From contig NZ_JOAN01000017.1 in assembly GCF_000718555.1 (NCBI RefSeq), positions 107,230 through 171,229 of the forward strand: DNA of 64,000 nucleotides. Reading direction: 5' to 3'. Of the stretch, positions 25,765 through 33,427 are shown one piece after another. The notes under the pieces are model-generated. The model did not search any database, was not told the origin of the DNA, and saw nothing but the letters and a program-made list of their open reading frames with translations. Position 1 is the first letter of the stretch. Every line of letters begins with the position of its first letter. Origin of the DNA: Micromonospora chokoriensis. GTDB lineage: Bacteria > Actinomycetota > Actinomycetes > Mycobacteriales > Micromonosporaceae. The translations under genes and the position numbers were made by a program.

Positions 25765-26322
25765 GTGACCTCCATGAAGGACCGGATGCTCGCCGGTGAG
25801 CCGTACCTCGCCGACGATCCCGAGATCATCGCTGACCTGGACCGGGCCGCCCAGCTGATGGAACGCGTCAACACCAGTGCCGCGGCCGACCCGCAGGCCC
25901 GCCTCGCGGCACTACGCGACCTTCTCGGCGAGCTGGGTGAGGGCACCTGGATCCGCCCACCGTTCTACTGCGACTACGGCTGGCAGATCCGCATCGGGCC
26001 ACGCAGCTTCATCAACTACCACGCCGTCTTCCTCGATGTCGCGCCCATCACCATCGGCGCCGACGTCCAGGTCGGACCGAACGTGCAGCTACTCACGCCG
26101 ACCCATCCGGTGGAGCCCGGCCCGCGCCGCGACAAGTGGGAGGCGGCCAAACCGATCACCCTCGGCGACAACGTCTGGCTCGGCGGCGGCGCGATCGTGC
26201 TGGCCGGCGTGACGATCGGCACGAACACCGTCGTCGGCGCAGGCGCGGTGGTCACCCGCGACCTGCCCGCCAACGTGGTGGCGGTCGGCAATCCGGCCCG
26301 GCCGATTCGCGAACTCGACTAG
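25765..26322 (+). CDS. Sugar O-acetyltransferase (maltose acetyltransferase family)
   Basis: A 185-aa acetyl-CoA-dependent transferase of the Maa/LacA type. The N-terminal MKDRMLAGEPYLADDPEI is the typical Mac domain, followed by left-handed beta-helix repeats (GADVQVGPNVQLLTPTHP, with the catalytic His) and the C-terminal VVAVGNPARPIREL. GTG 25765 is used; ATG 25774 is an alternative. It is divergent from the subtilase, and its stop shares the bases CTAG (26319-26322) with the stop of the convergent kinase gene. The natural acceptor sugar is unknown. Confidence 0.9.
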   Translation: MTSMKDRMLAGEPYLADDPEIIADLDRAAQLMERVNTSAAADPQARLAALRDLLGELGEGTWIRPPFYCDYGWQIRIGPRSFINYHAVFLDVAPITIGADVQVGPNVQLLTPTHPVEPGPRRDKWEAAKPITLGDNVWLGGGAIVLAGVTIGTNTVVGAGAVVTRDLPANVVAVGNPARPIRELD

Positions 26323-26966
26323 CGCGCCGGGGGCTCCGACAGTCGGACCACCAGGTCCGCGCGATCGGCGGTGGGGGTGATCAGAGCGGCATTCGACTCG
26401 TCACTGCCCAGCGCCCACGCCCGCGCCTGCTCCGGCGACCGACCGAACGCCTCGTGCCGGGCGGTCAGCCGGCGCTGCCGCACCTCGGCGTCCAGGTCGA
26501 GAAACCACGCCTCGTGCAGCAGCGGTCGGATCTCCTGCCAGGGGAAATCCGGCAACAGCAGATAGTTGCCCTCGGTCACCACCAGCCGGACCGATGGCGG
26601 CACCTCGATCGCCCCGGCCACCGGCTCCTCCAGCTCCCGGCGAAACTCCGGCGCGTAGACCGACGTCGGCTCCAACCGATGCAACCGGCGCAGCAATGAG
26701 GCGTACCCATTGGCGTCGAAGGTGTCCACCGCGCCCTTGCGGTCGGCCCGGCCCAGGCGGACCAGCTGCGACTGCGCCAGGTGGAAGCCGTCCATCGGCA
26801 CCAGGCAGGCGACGGGACCGACCTCGGCCACGATCCGCTCCGCCAGGGTGGACTTCCCGGCACCCGGCGCACCGGCGATGCCGAGCAGTTGTCGCGGGCC
26901 GGACTCGGCAAGCACCAACGCCCGCTCCACCAACTCGTCGACGGACAGCACCCGGGCCGGCGGCAT
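26319..26966 (-). CDS. P-loop nucleoside/nucleotide kinase family protein
   Basis: A 215-aa kinase of the uridine kinase/pantothenate kinase-like superfamily. It has Walker A GAPGAGKS, then VPMDGFHLAQSQL, the conserved DGFH of this group, and VVTEGNYLLL before the second half. Related proteins phosphorylate small alcohols such as sugars, nucleosides or pantothenate; the substrate here cannot be told. The ATG at 26966 overlaps the stop of the SIMPL gene, and the 3' end overlaps the acetyltransferase stop by 4 bp on the other strand. Confidence 0.85.
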   Translation of the reverse strand: MPPARVLSVDELVERALVLAESGPRQLLGIAGAPGAGKSTLAERIVAEVGPVACLVPMDGFHLAQSQLVRLGRADRKGAVDTFDANGYASLLRRLHRLEPTSVYAPEFRRELEEPVAGAIEVPPSVRLVVTEGNYLLLPDFPWQEIRPLLHEAWFLDLDAEVRQRRLTARHEAFGRSPEQARAWALGSDESNAALITPTADRADLVVRLSEPPAR

Positions 26967-27616
26967 CAGCCCAGAACCGGGTCGCTGATGGTGAACCGCG
27001 CCTGCACCGCCGCCTGCACGGTCTGCGGCTGCGGATCCAGCTCAAGCTCCGGCGGACCACCGCCCGCGCCGCCACTGCCGGCGAACGCCGCACGGGCGAA
27101 CATCGGCCGGTCGGCAGGCCCCGCATCGGCCAACTCGATCAACGAGGTGACCCGGGCGCCAAGCGCCTCCGCGTACTCCCGGGCCCGCAACAGCGCGTCG
27201 CTGATCGCGGCGTGCCGGGCCGCGCGATGGGCAGGGCTGTCCGGGCGAAGCTCCCACCACGGGCCCGCCACCTCGACCTGATCCTGGTCGGCCAGCCGCA
27301 GCATCAGCTCACCAAGCGCGGTGAAGTCGGTGACGGTGACTGTGGTGGTGACGCTGCCGTGCCAGGCGACCACCCGCTCCCCCGAGCGCCGGGTCTCCGG
27401 CCGCACCCGCAGGTCGCCGGTCTCCCGCCGCGCCACCGCCGGCCCGGAGCCGTCCAGCAGCACCCGGATTGCGGCGGCCCGCTCGGCCAACCGGGTCAGC
27501 GTCGCCTCCCGGTCCCGGTCGCGGGCTGTCGCGGTGACCGCGAACCGAGCCAACTCGGGCGGCACCTCCCGGTACGCCTCGCCGCGCACCTGCACCACCG
27601 GACTGTCCACCGCCAT
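26966..27616 (-). CDS. SIMPL domain protein (DUF541)
   Basis: A 216-aa protein of the SIMPL/DUF541 family, whose bacterial members are linked to oxidative stress or outer-surface functions but lack a defined reaction. Typical features are an N-terminal VRGEAYREVPPELARFAVTA strand pattern, periodic Ala/Arg helices (AAIRVLLDG), RRSGERVVAWHGSVTTTVTV, and the C-terminal AALSDAL-like stretch ISDALLRAREYAEALGA. No signal peptide is present, unlike periplasmic relatives. It lies between tyrA and the kinase gene with a 10-bp gap and a 4-nt overlap, so it is probably co-transcribed with both. Confidence 0.82.
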   Translation of the reverse strand: MAVDSPVVQVRGEAYREVPPELARFAVTATARDRDREATLTRLAERAAAIRVLLDGSGPAVARRETGDLRVRPETRRSGERVVAWHGSVTTTVTVTDFTALGELMLRLADQDQVEVAGPWWELRPDSPAHRAARHAAISDALLRAREYAEALGARVTSLIELADAGPADRPMFARAAFAGSGGAGGGPPELELDPQPQTVQAAVQARFTISDPVLG

Positions 27617-27626
27617 GCCCCTCAGC

Positions 27627-28655
27627 CTAGTCAGCCACGGGAAGCCACGCGGCGTAGGAAACCGCCTCCGGGTCGACCTGACACCCCGTCAGGTGCCCAC
27701 CGGCGGCGCCCAACTCGCGCAGCCAGGCCACCTCGGCGTCATGATCACCATCGGCCGCGAACCGTCGGGACTCACCGGCGAATTGCCGGTCCAGCAGCGC
27801 CGACCGGGCCGCCCTGGCCTCCGCGTACCGCGCGATCAGCGCCTGCGCGTCGTCGGCCCGCAGAGCGGCGGCCAGCCCATCCAGGAACGCGCCGACCTCG
27901 GCCAACTCGTGCAGCACCCGATCACGGTTGCCGAGCAGCATGTTCGCGGTCCGCTCCGCCGGGGTGCCCGCGACCCGCGTACCGTCGGAGAAGCTCCCCG
28001 CGGCCAGCGCCAACACCGCGTCCCGCAGCGGCGCCCGCTGCGTCGCCCCGGCCAGCGCGCCGGCCAGCAGGTGCGGCACGTGCGAGGCGAGCGCGGCCAC
28101 CGAATCGTGTGCCGGCGCGGACATCGGCACGACCCGGGCACCGAACAGCTCCACCAGCAGCCCGGTCAGCCAGCGAAAGGCGCCCGTCGCGACGCCGGGC
28201 GCCGGGCAGAGCACCCAGGCGGCACCAGCCAGCAGGGTCGGCGCGGCGGCGGTCAGGCCGGCGGACTCCGCGCCCGCCATCGGGTGGCCGGGCACGAACC
28301 GGTCGGCGAGCCCGAGCCGATCAGCCGCCTCGGTCACCCCCACCTTGGTGCTGCCGACATCGGTGAGCACGCAGCCGGGCCCGGTCAGCTCGGCCATCTG
28401 GGCCAGAGTGTGCGGCAGAGTGGGCAGCGGGCCGCAGAGGAAGACCACGTCCCGGTCGGCCACGGCCTGCTCGATCGTCGCTGGGGTGACCACACCCCGG
28501 CGCTGGGCGCGCTCCCGAGTCGTCGGGTCCGGATCCCAACCGACCACGTCCAGGCCGGCATCGGCCAGGCGCAGCAGCACCGAGCCGCCGATCAGCCCGG
28601 TGCCGATCACCGCCACCCGCACCCTGCCGTACCGCCCGGTCACGCCGTCGGTCAT
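27627..28655 (-). CDS. tyrA: Prephenate dehydrogenase
   Basis: A 342-aa NAD(P)-dependent enzyme converting prephenate to 4-hydroxyphenylpyruvate for tyrosine synthesis. The Rossmann fingerprint is VAVIGTGLIGGSVLLRLADAG. VLTDVGSTK and FVPGHPMAGAESAG carry conserved active-site residues, including the His of GHPMAG. Helices of the dimerisation domain follow, and there is no ACT regulatory domain. A member of the minus-strand run dapC-tyrA-SIMPL-kinase, with 17 bp between dapC and tyrA. Confidence 0.93.
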   Translation of the reverse strand: MTDGVTGRYGRVRVAVIGTGLIGGSVLLRLADAGLDVVGWDPDPTTRERAQRRGVVTPATIEQAVADRDVVFLCGPLPTLPHTLAQMAELTGPGCVLTDVGSTKVGVTEAADRLGLADRFVPGHPMAGAESAGLTAAAPTLLAGAAWVLCPAPGVATGAFRWLTGLLVELFGARVVPMSAPAHDSVAALASHVPHLLAGALAGATQRAPLRDAVLALAAGSFSDGTRVAGTPAERTANMLLGNRDRVLHELAEVGAFLDGLAAALRADDAQALIARYAEARAARSALLDRQFAGESRRFAADGDHDAEVAWLRELGAAGGHLTGCQVDPEAVSYAAWLPVAD

Positions 28656-28672
28656 CGCCGGGCCGCCCGGGG

Positions 28673-29779
28673 TCAGGCCCGGAGCCGGCCGGCGACCGCC
28701 GCGACGTGCTCGTCGGACTCGGTCAACGCAACCCGGACGTGCTGCTCGGCTGCGGGACCGTAGAAGACGCCCGCGGCGACCAGGATGCCGCGTCGGGCCA
28801 ACCAGTCGACGGTCTGCCAGCAGTCCTCACCCCTGGTCAGCCAGAGGTAGAGACCCGCCTCGGAGTGCTCGACGGTGAACCCGGCAGCGGTGAAGGCTGC
28901 CCTCAGCACCTCCCGCCGGGCACGGTAACGCTCGCGCTGCTCCTCGGCGTGTCGCTCGTCCTCCAGTGCGGCCACCATGGCTGCCTGCACCGGCGCGGGC
29001 ACGATCATGCCCGCGTGCTTGCGGACCTTGAGCAGCTCGGCGACGAGCGCCGGGTCACCGGCGACGAACCCGGCCCGGTAGCCGGCGAGGTTGGACCGCT
29101 TGGAGAGCGAGTGCACGGCGAGCACCCCGGCGTAGCTGCCGCCGCTGACCTGCGGAGACAGCACCGAAACCGGATCGGCCGACCAGCCCAGCGGCAGGTA
29201 GCACTCGTCGCTCGCGACCACCGCGCCACGTTCCCGGGCCCAGTCGACCACCTTCTTCAGGTGCGCCGCGGGCAACACCCGGCCGGTCGGGTTGCCGGGC
29301 GAGTTGACCCAGACCAACCGGACCCGCGAGGTCGGCCCGACCGACGTGAGCGAGTCGGTACGGACGACGGTGGCGCCGGCCAGCCGGGCACCGTCCTCGT
29401 AGGTGGGGTACGCGATCGACGGCACCACCACCACGTCACCCGGGCCGATGCCGAGCAGGGTGGGCAGCCAAGCCACCAGCTCCTTCGAGCCGATGGTCGG
29501 CAGCACACCGAGACCGTCGACGCCAGCGCCACAGGCTCGGGACACCCACGCCGCGATCGCCGCCCGCAACGCCGGGGTGCCGGCGGTCAGCGGGTAACCG
29601 GGAGCATCGGACGCGTCAGCCAACGCCCGGCGGATCACCTCGGGCACCGGGTCGACCGGCGTACCCATGGAGAGGTTGATCATGCCCTCCGGGTGCGCCG
29701 CGGCCAGCGTGGCCGCGGCGTCCAGGATGTCCCAGGTGAACTCGGGCAGCCGCGACGAGACCGGCGCGGGCCGGTTCAG
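28673..29779 (-). CDS. dapC: Succinyldiaminopimelate transaminase
   Basis: A 368-aa PLP aminotransferase of fold type I making N-succinyl-LL-diaminopimelate, the step between DapD and DapE. Blocks are VSSRLPEFTWD, INLSMGTPVDPVP, YPLTAGTPALR, VWVNSPGNPTGR and the PLP lysine in VHSLSKRSNLAGYRAGF. No ATG, GTG or TTG lies near the domain start. The nearest is GTG 29911, which would add 44 residues of Arg-rich sequence inside fdxA. I place the start at CTG 29779, which overlaps the fdxA stop as CTGA and has GAGG upstream. The enzyme call is firm, the start is not. Confidence 0.9.
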   Translation of the reverse strand: MNRPAPVSSRLPEFTWDILDAAATLAAAHPEGMINLSMGTPVDPVPEVIRRALADASDAPGYPLTAGTPALRAAIAAWVSRACGAGVDGLGVLPTIGSKELVAWLPTLLGIGPGDVVVVPSIAYPTYEDGARLAGATVVRTDSLTSVGPTSRVRLVWVNSPGNPTGRVLPAAHLKKVVDWARERGAVVASDECYLPLGWSADPVSVLSPQVSGGSYAGVLAVHSLSKRSNLAGYRAGFVAGDPALVAELLKVRKHAGMIVPAPVQAAMVAALEDERHAEEQRERYRARREVLRAAFTAAGFTVEHSEAGLYLWLTRGEDCWQTVDWLARRGILVAAGVFYGPAAEQHVRVALTESDEHVAAVAGRLRA

Positions 29780-30102
29780 TGGCCCTCGCCGCGCGGCGGC
29801 TGCGCGGCGACGAAGGTGGCGTCCTTCTCTACCTTGCCGACCTTCGAGGCGCCACCGGGCGAGCCCAGATCCTCGAAGAACTCGTAGTTGGCGCCGGTGT
29901 AGTCCTTCCACTGCTCGGGGACGTCATCCTCGTAGAAGATCGCCTCCACCGGGCAGACGGGCTCACAGGCACCACAGTCGACGCACTCGTCGGGGTGGAT
30001 GTAGAGCATCCGGTTGCCCTCGTAAATGCAGTCGACCGGGCACTCCTCGATGCATGCCTTGTCGAGCACATCCACGCACGGCTCGGCGATGATGTAGGTC
30101 AC
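29776..30102 (-). CDS. fdxA: Seven-iron ferredoxin
   Basis: A 108-aa ferredoxin with a [3Fe-4S] and a [4Fe-4S] cluster. The cysteines are at 9, 17, 21, 25, 40, 43, 46 and 50 (PCVDVLDKACIEECPVDC and CVDCGACEPVC). By analogy, 9, 17 and 50 hold the 3Fe cluster. The GTG start at 30102 follows a strong GGAGGAGA site. The FdxA-DapC pair is common in actinobacteria. It is a small cytoplasmic electron carrier; its partner is unknown. Confidence 0.95.
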   Translation of the reverse strand: MTYIIAEPCVDVLDKACIEECPVDCIYEGNRMLYIHPDECVDCGACEPVCPVEAIFYEDDVPEQWKDYTGANYEFFEDLGSPGGASKVGKVEKDATFVAAQPPRGEGH

Positions 30103-30181
30103 CGGTCTTCTCCTCCGCAAGACACGCCGCGATCTCCCGCGACGGTAAGAGCCTAGTATCTCGCCGGGGAGGGGGTCGATC

Positions 30182-31204
30182 GTGCTCCGACAGCAGGATG
30201 TGGGACACCGAATTGTGGTCCGCCGGATTGTGGGGATTCGCGAAGGCCGCCCACTCTTCTCCGATGCCCTCGGCGAGCTGGTTGAGCTGAGCGAGACTCA
30301 TCTCACGCTGGCCACCGCGAAGGGACAGCTACGGGTTCCGGTGGCGCAGGTCCACCGCGCCAAGCGCGTACCGCCGACCCGTCGGCCCACCGCGACCGCG
30401 GTCGTGGCGCTGGAGCGGGCCGCCGACGAGGCCTGGCCGGCACCGACCCGGGGCCGGCTCGGTGACTGGCTGCTCCGGTCGGCCGACGGCTGGACCGGAC
30501 GGGCCAACTCGGCGCTGCCGATCGGCGACCCGGACCGACCGCTGCCCGCCGCGGTCGACGCGGTCGAGCGCTGGTACGCCGAGCTGGGCCAACCCGCGTT
30601 GATCAACACCCCGCTGCCCCTCGCCGCGCCGGTCGGCGCCGAACTGGACGCCCGCGGCTGGGCCGCCCGCCCGCCGACACTGGTGCAGACCACGCCGCTG
30701 CCCTCGCTCGCGTCGGCCCCCGCCGAAGCCCCACTCGCCGATCTCCGCGCCACGGCCAGCGACGCCGCTGGCGCGCAGGCCGGCGGGTGGAGCAGCGCGG
30801 TCGTCGAGTTGGCCAGCGCGCCCAGCGAGGAGTGGCTGGCCATCGCTGCCGGCCGCAAGGGTGGCCTACCGGAGGCCGCCCGGCACGTGCTCACCGCCGT
30901 GGACCAGGTCCGCTTCGCCCACGTGTACGCCGACGACGCTCTGGTGGCGATCGGTCGAGGCGCGGTGACCGGCCAGGGGCGGTGGCTGGGCCTCAGCCTG
31001 ATCGAGGTGCTGCCCTCGGCCCGCCGACAAGGGTTGGCCCGCCGGGTGATCCACGAACTGGCGAGCTGGGGTCTGGCCGGCGGCGCGACACACGCCTTCC
31101 TCCAGGTCGAGCAACGGAACACCGCGGCGATCGCGCTCTACCAGCGGCTCGGCTTCACCACCCACCACACCTATCTGACGCGGGTGGCCCCGCACCGAGC
31201 CTGA
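30182..31204 (+). CDS. GNAT family N-acetyltransferase with N-terminal SH3-like domain
   Basis: A 340-aa protein. Residues 1-65 form a small beta-barrel-like domain (VVRRIVGIREGRPLFSDALG...LRVPVAQV) like the GG-SH3 domain of mycobacterial Rv0428c. The C-terminal third is a GNAT fold with the acetyl-CoA loop RRQGLARRVIHELA and QVEQRNTAAIALYQRLGF. Such proteins acetylate amines or protein lysines; the substrate is unknown. It is divergent from fdxA-dapC, with the promoter region in the 79-bp gap. Confidence 0.86.
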   Translation: MLRQQDVGHRIVVRRIVGIREGRPLFSDALGELVELSETHLTLATAKGQLRVPVAQVHRAKRVPPTRRPTATAVVALERAADEAWPAPTRGRLGDWLLRSADGWTGRANSALPIGDPDRPLPAAVDAVERWYAELGQPALINTPLPLAAPVGAELDARGWAARPPTLVQTTPLPSLASAPAEAPLADLRATASDAAGAQAGGWSSAVVELASAPSEEWLAIAAGRKGGLPEAARHVLTAVDQVRFAHVYADDALVAIGRGAVTGQGRWLGLSLIEVLPSARRQGLARRVIHELASWGLAGGATHAFLQVEQRNTAAIALYQRLGFTTHHTYLTRVAPHRA

Positions 31205-31343
31205 CCACCCGGGCCCGCCTGGCGCTCGTGCCATGGCGTGATCCACTCGCGTTGCAGGAAACCGGGGCATCGGAGACGCCCTGACCCCACGACTTCCTGG
31301 AAGCCGAGTCGATCATCGCCGCAGCGCGCGGTAGGGGCAGGCG

Positions 31344-31399
31344 GGCCGGCGCGCACGCGGGGCGGCGCGTCCAGGCCGGCGCGCACGCGGGGCGGCGCG
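31344..31399. repeat. Two tandem 26-bp units at 30-bp period
   Basis: The unit GGCCGGCGCGCACGCGG plus GGCGGCGCG occurs at 31344-31369 and 31374-31399, in the gap between the convergent GNAT and membrane-protein genes. It has no coding content. Probably slippage-derived GC-rich sequence. Confidence 0.8.
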
Positions 31400-31410
31400 A
31401 GCGGGGCGGG

Positions 31411-31875
31411 TCAGCGGCGGACGACTCGGCGGGGCTTCGCGGCCCTGACCTCGGCGTACCGCTTGAGCTGCTGCGAGCGGAAGTCACGCCCGAGCGCGGT
31501 GAGCACCAGGTAGCCGATCAGCACCCCGGCGCCCGTGGCGAGCAGGTAGAAGCAGATCCGGAGGAGGAACGTCGCCGCACCCCCGTCGAACGGGTTGTAA
31601 CCGACCAGCAGGGGCCCGACCAGCAGGGTCAGCAGCAGCGCCACCGGCACCACGAGAGCCATGTCGGCCGCCCAGCCCGCCAGCGGCCGGCGACTACCCC
31701 AACGGAAGGCGACCACGGCGAGGATCAGCCCGATCACCGTGAACATCCCCAGCGACACCCGGTCGGCGGCGGTGTCGTCGCCCTCGAAGCCGAACCGGAT
31801 GATCAGTCGGGCGACCACGTTGACCGCGAACAGTGCTGCTACGAGCACCCCGATGTCACGCCACCGCTTGTCCAT
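31411..31875 (-). CDS. Integral membrane protein, 154 aa
   Basis: Four hydrophobic segments are visible: DIGVLVAALFAVNVVARLII, MFTVIGLILAVVAF, MALVVPVALLLTLLVGPLLV and ICFYLLATGAGVLIGYLVL. The C-terminal tail is basic (RRVVRR) and probably cytoplasmic. I recognise no domain. It lies downstream of mshB and a second small membrane protein on the same strand, with an 83-bp gap. Confidence 0.75.
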   Translation of the reverse strand: MDKRWRDIGVLVAALFAVNVVARLIIRFGFEGDDTAADRVSLGMFTVIGLILAVVAFRWGSRRPLAGWAADMALVVPVALLLTLLVGPLLVGYNPFDGGAATFLLRICFYLLATGAGVLIGYLVLTALGRDFRSQQLKRYAEVRAAKPRRVVRR

Positions 31876-31958
31876 CGCCGGACCCTCCTGCCATACGCCC
31901 CCGCACGGGGCCTGAATCCCTGGCAGGAATATCTACCACCCTTACCTGGGTAACGTCA

Positions 31959-32417
31959 TCAGCCGCCGAGGGTGAGCGGCGGCGGGGCGAGGATCTGCCG
32001 GAAGCCCATCACCGCGAAGGTCATCGCGCCGGCCACGATCATGGCCAGCCCAACCCAGTTGTCGCCGGCCAGCAACAGGTCGCCCTCGTTGGTCCGGATG
32101 GCGGCGACCACCATCAGCGCGAACCACGGCACCGCCGGCAGCGCCACCGCCCATCGGCGGCCCACCGCCTCGTGCGCGAACCAGCTCAACGCGATGTTGG
32201 CGCCGATGACGAGCAGCACCGACACGCCGATCAGTTGCCCGCCGACGCGGACCGTGGCGAGCAGCAGCTCCAGCACGCCGGTCAGCACTCCGGCGACGAC
32301 CACGACGATCGCACCGGCCACTCGCACGCCCAGGTCCAGCAGGCGCGGCGGTGGCCCCGCCGGGGGCGGGGTGTCCTGGGCATCCTCGACCGTCATCGGC
32401 GTGGCGGGCAGGGTCAC
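31959..32417 (-). CDS. Integral membrane protein next to mshB, 152 aa
   Basis: The GTG start at 32417 overlaps the mshB stop (GTGA), and ATG 32396 is an alternative. After about 25 hydrophilic residues (Asp/Pro-rich) come about four membrane segments ([72 protein letters not shown]). No known domain is recognised. Translational coupling to mshB suggests co-expression but gives no function. Confidence 0.78.
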   Translation of the reverse strand: MTLPATPMTVEDAQDTPPPAGPPPRLLDLGVRVAGAIVVVVAGVLTGVLELLLATVRVGGQLIGVSVLLVIGANIALSWFAHEAVGRRWAVALPAVPWFALMVVAAIRTNEGDLLLAGDNWVGLAMIVAGAMTFAVMGFRQILAPPPLTLGG

Positions 32418-33340
32418 CGGAGACCCGCCGCCGCGACCGGGGACCGGTCCGGGGCGGTCTCCGCGGGCAGGCCGGCGAAGAGGTCGTCCTCCCAGCCGTA
32501 CGGCCCGGAGCCCGGGCCCTTCGCCCCGACCGCGAGGGTGAAGTACTCCACACCCATGAACTCGCCACCGAAGTTGCCGGCGATCGAGTAGAGCCAGGAG
32601 TTGGCCGGGATCTGGGTGGCGTGCGCCCGCATCGCGGCCTCCTTGGCCGTGTGCTGGTCGGTGCCGTCGATCCGGGCCGCGATCTGGGCGTCCGGGGTGC
32701 CGAAGGGCAGGTCGGCGATGTCCTCGATGCCGCCGAACGGGTTGTCGGAGGACTCGGCGAAGTGCGTCATGCCGGCCTCCAGGACACTGAGCGGCATGGC
32801 CGTCCAGTAGACCTTGAGCGGGGCGCAGCCCTCGGCCGTGGCCAGCTCGACGGCGCGCATGGCAACCCGGTGCGCCTGGATGTGGTCGGGGTGGCCGTAG
32901 AAGCCGTTCGGGTCGTACGTGATCAGCACCTGCGGGCGTACCTCCCGCATGATCTCCACGAGATGCCCGGCGGCCTCGTCGAGGTCGGCCTGCCAGAAGG
33001 CCCGGGGGTTGTCGTTGGTCGCGAGACCCATCATCCCGGAGTCCCGGTAGCGGCCGGCGCCACCGAGGAAGCGGTGGTCGCCGACGCCGAGCGCGGCGCA
33101 CGCGGCGGCCAGCTCGGCGACGCGGTACCCACCGAGCTGGTCGGCCTCGGCGGCGGCGAGCTGGGCCAGCGCGGGCACGTGGATCTCGCCCTCCTCGCCG
33201 AGCGTGCAGGTCACCAGCGTGACGTGCGCGCCTTCGGCGGCGTAGTGGGCCATCGTCGAGCCGGTGCCGATCGACTCGTCGTCGGGGTGCGCGTGGACCA
33301 GCAGCAGGCGGCGGTCGGGCAGCATCGTCACGACGGTCAC
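32414..33340 (-). CDS. mshB: N-acetyl-glucosaminyl-inositol deacetylase (mycothiol synthesis)
   Basis: A 308-aa zinc deacetylase of the LmbE-like family that makes GlcN-inositol for mycothiol, the actinobacterial thiol buffer. Zinc ligands lie in [20 protein letters not shown] and in [16 protein letters not shown]; the first Asp of HPDD is the usual general base. The full-length C-terminal half ([29 protein letters not shown]) distinguishes MshB from shorter relatives. The start is taken at GTG 33340, with GTG 33331 and ATG 33325 as alternatives. It is divergent from the S9 peptidase. Confidence 0.94.
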   Translation of the reverse strand: MTVVTMLPDRRLLLVHAHPDDESIGTGSTMAHYAAEGAHVTLVTCTLGEEGEIHVPALAQLAAAEADQLGGYRVAELAAACAALGVGDHRFLGGAGRYRDSGMMGLATNDNPRAFWQADLDEAAGHLVEIMREVRPQVLITYDPNGFYGHPDHIQAHRVAMRAVELATAEGCAPLKVYWTAMPLSVLEAGMTHFAESSDNPFGGIEDIADLPFGTPDAQIAARIDGTDQHTAKEAAMRAHATQIPANSWLYSIAGNFGGEFMGVEYFTLAVGAKGPGSGPYGWEDDLFAGLPAETAPDRSPVAAAGLR

Positions 33341-33427
33341 TCTAACCGGCGGTTCTCCCCCGGCCGACGCTGACGCGTCCGCCCAGGTCGGCCACATCAC
33401 CCCCGGTACCGCTCTACGATTTGGCGT

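Noticed and set aside
32414..33101. Minus-strand frame joining the small membrane protein to a long upstream segment across mshB
   Set aside because: The upstream part is an alternative frame of mshB; the GTGA overlap at 32414-32417 marks the true start.
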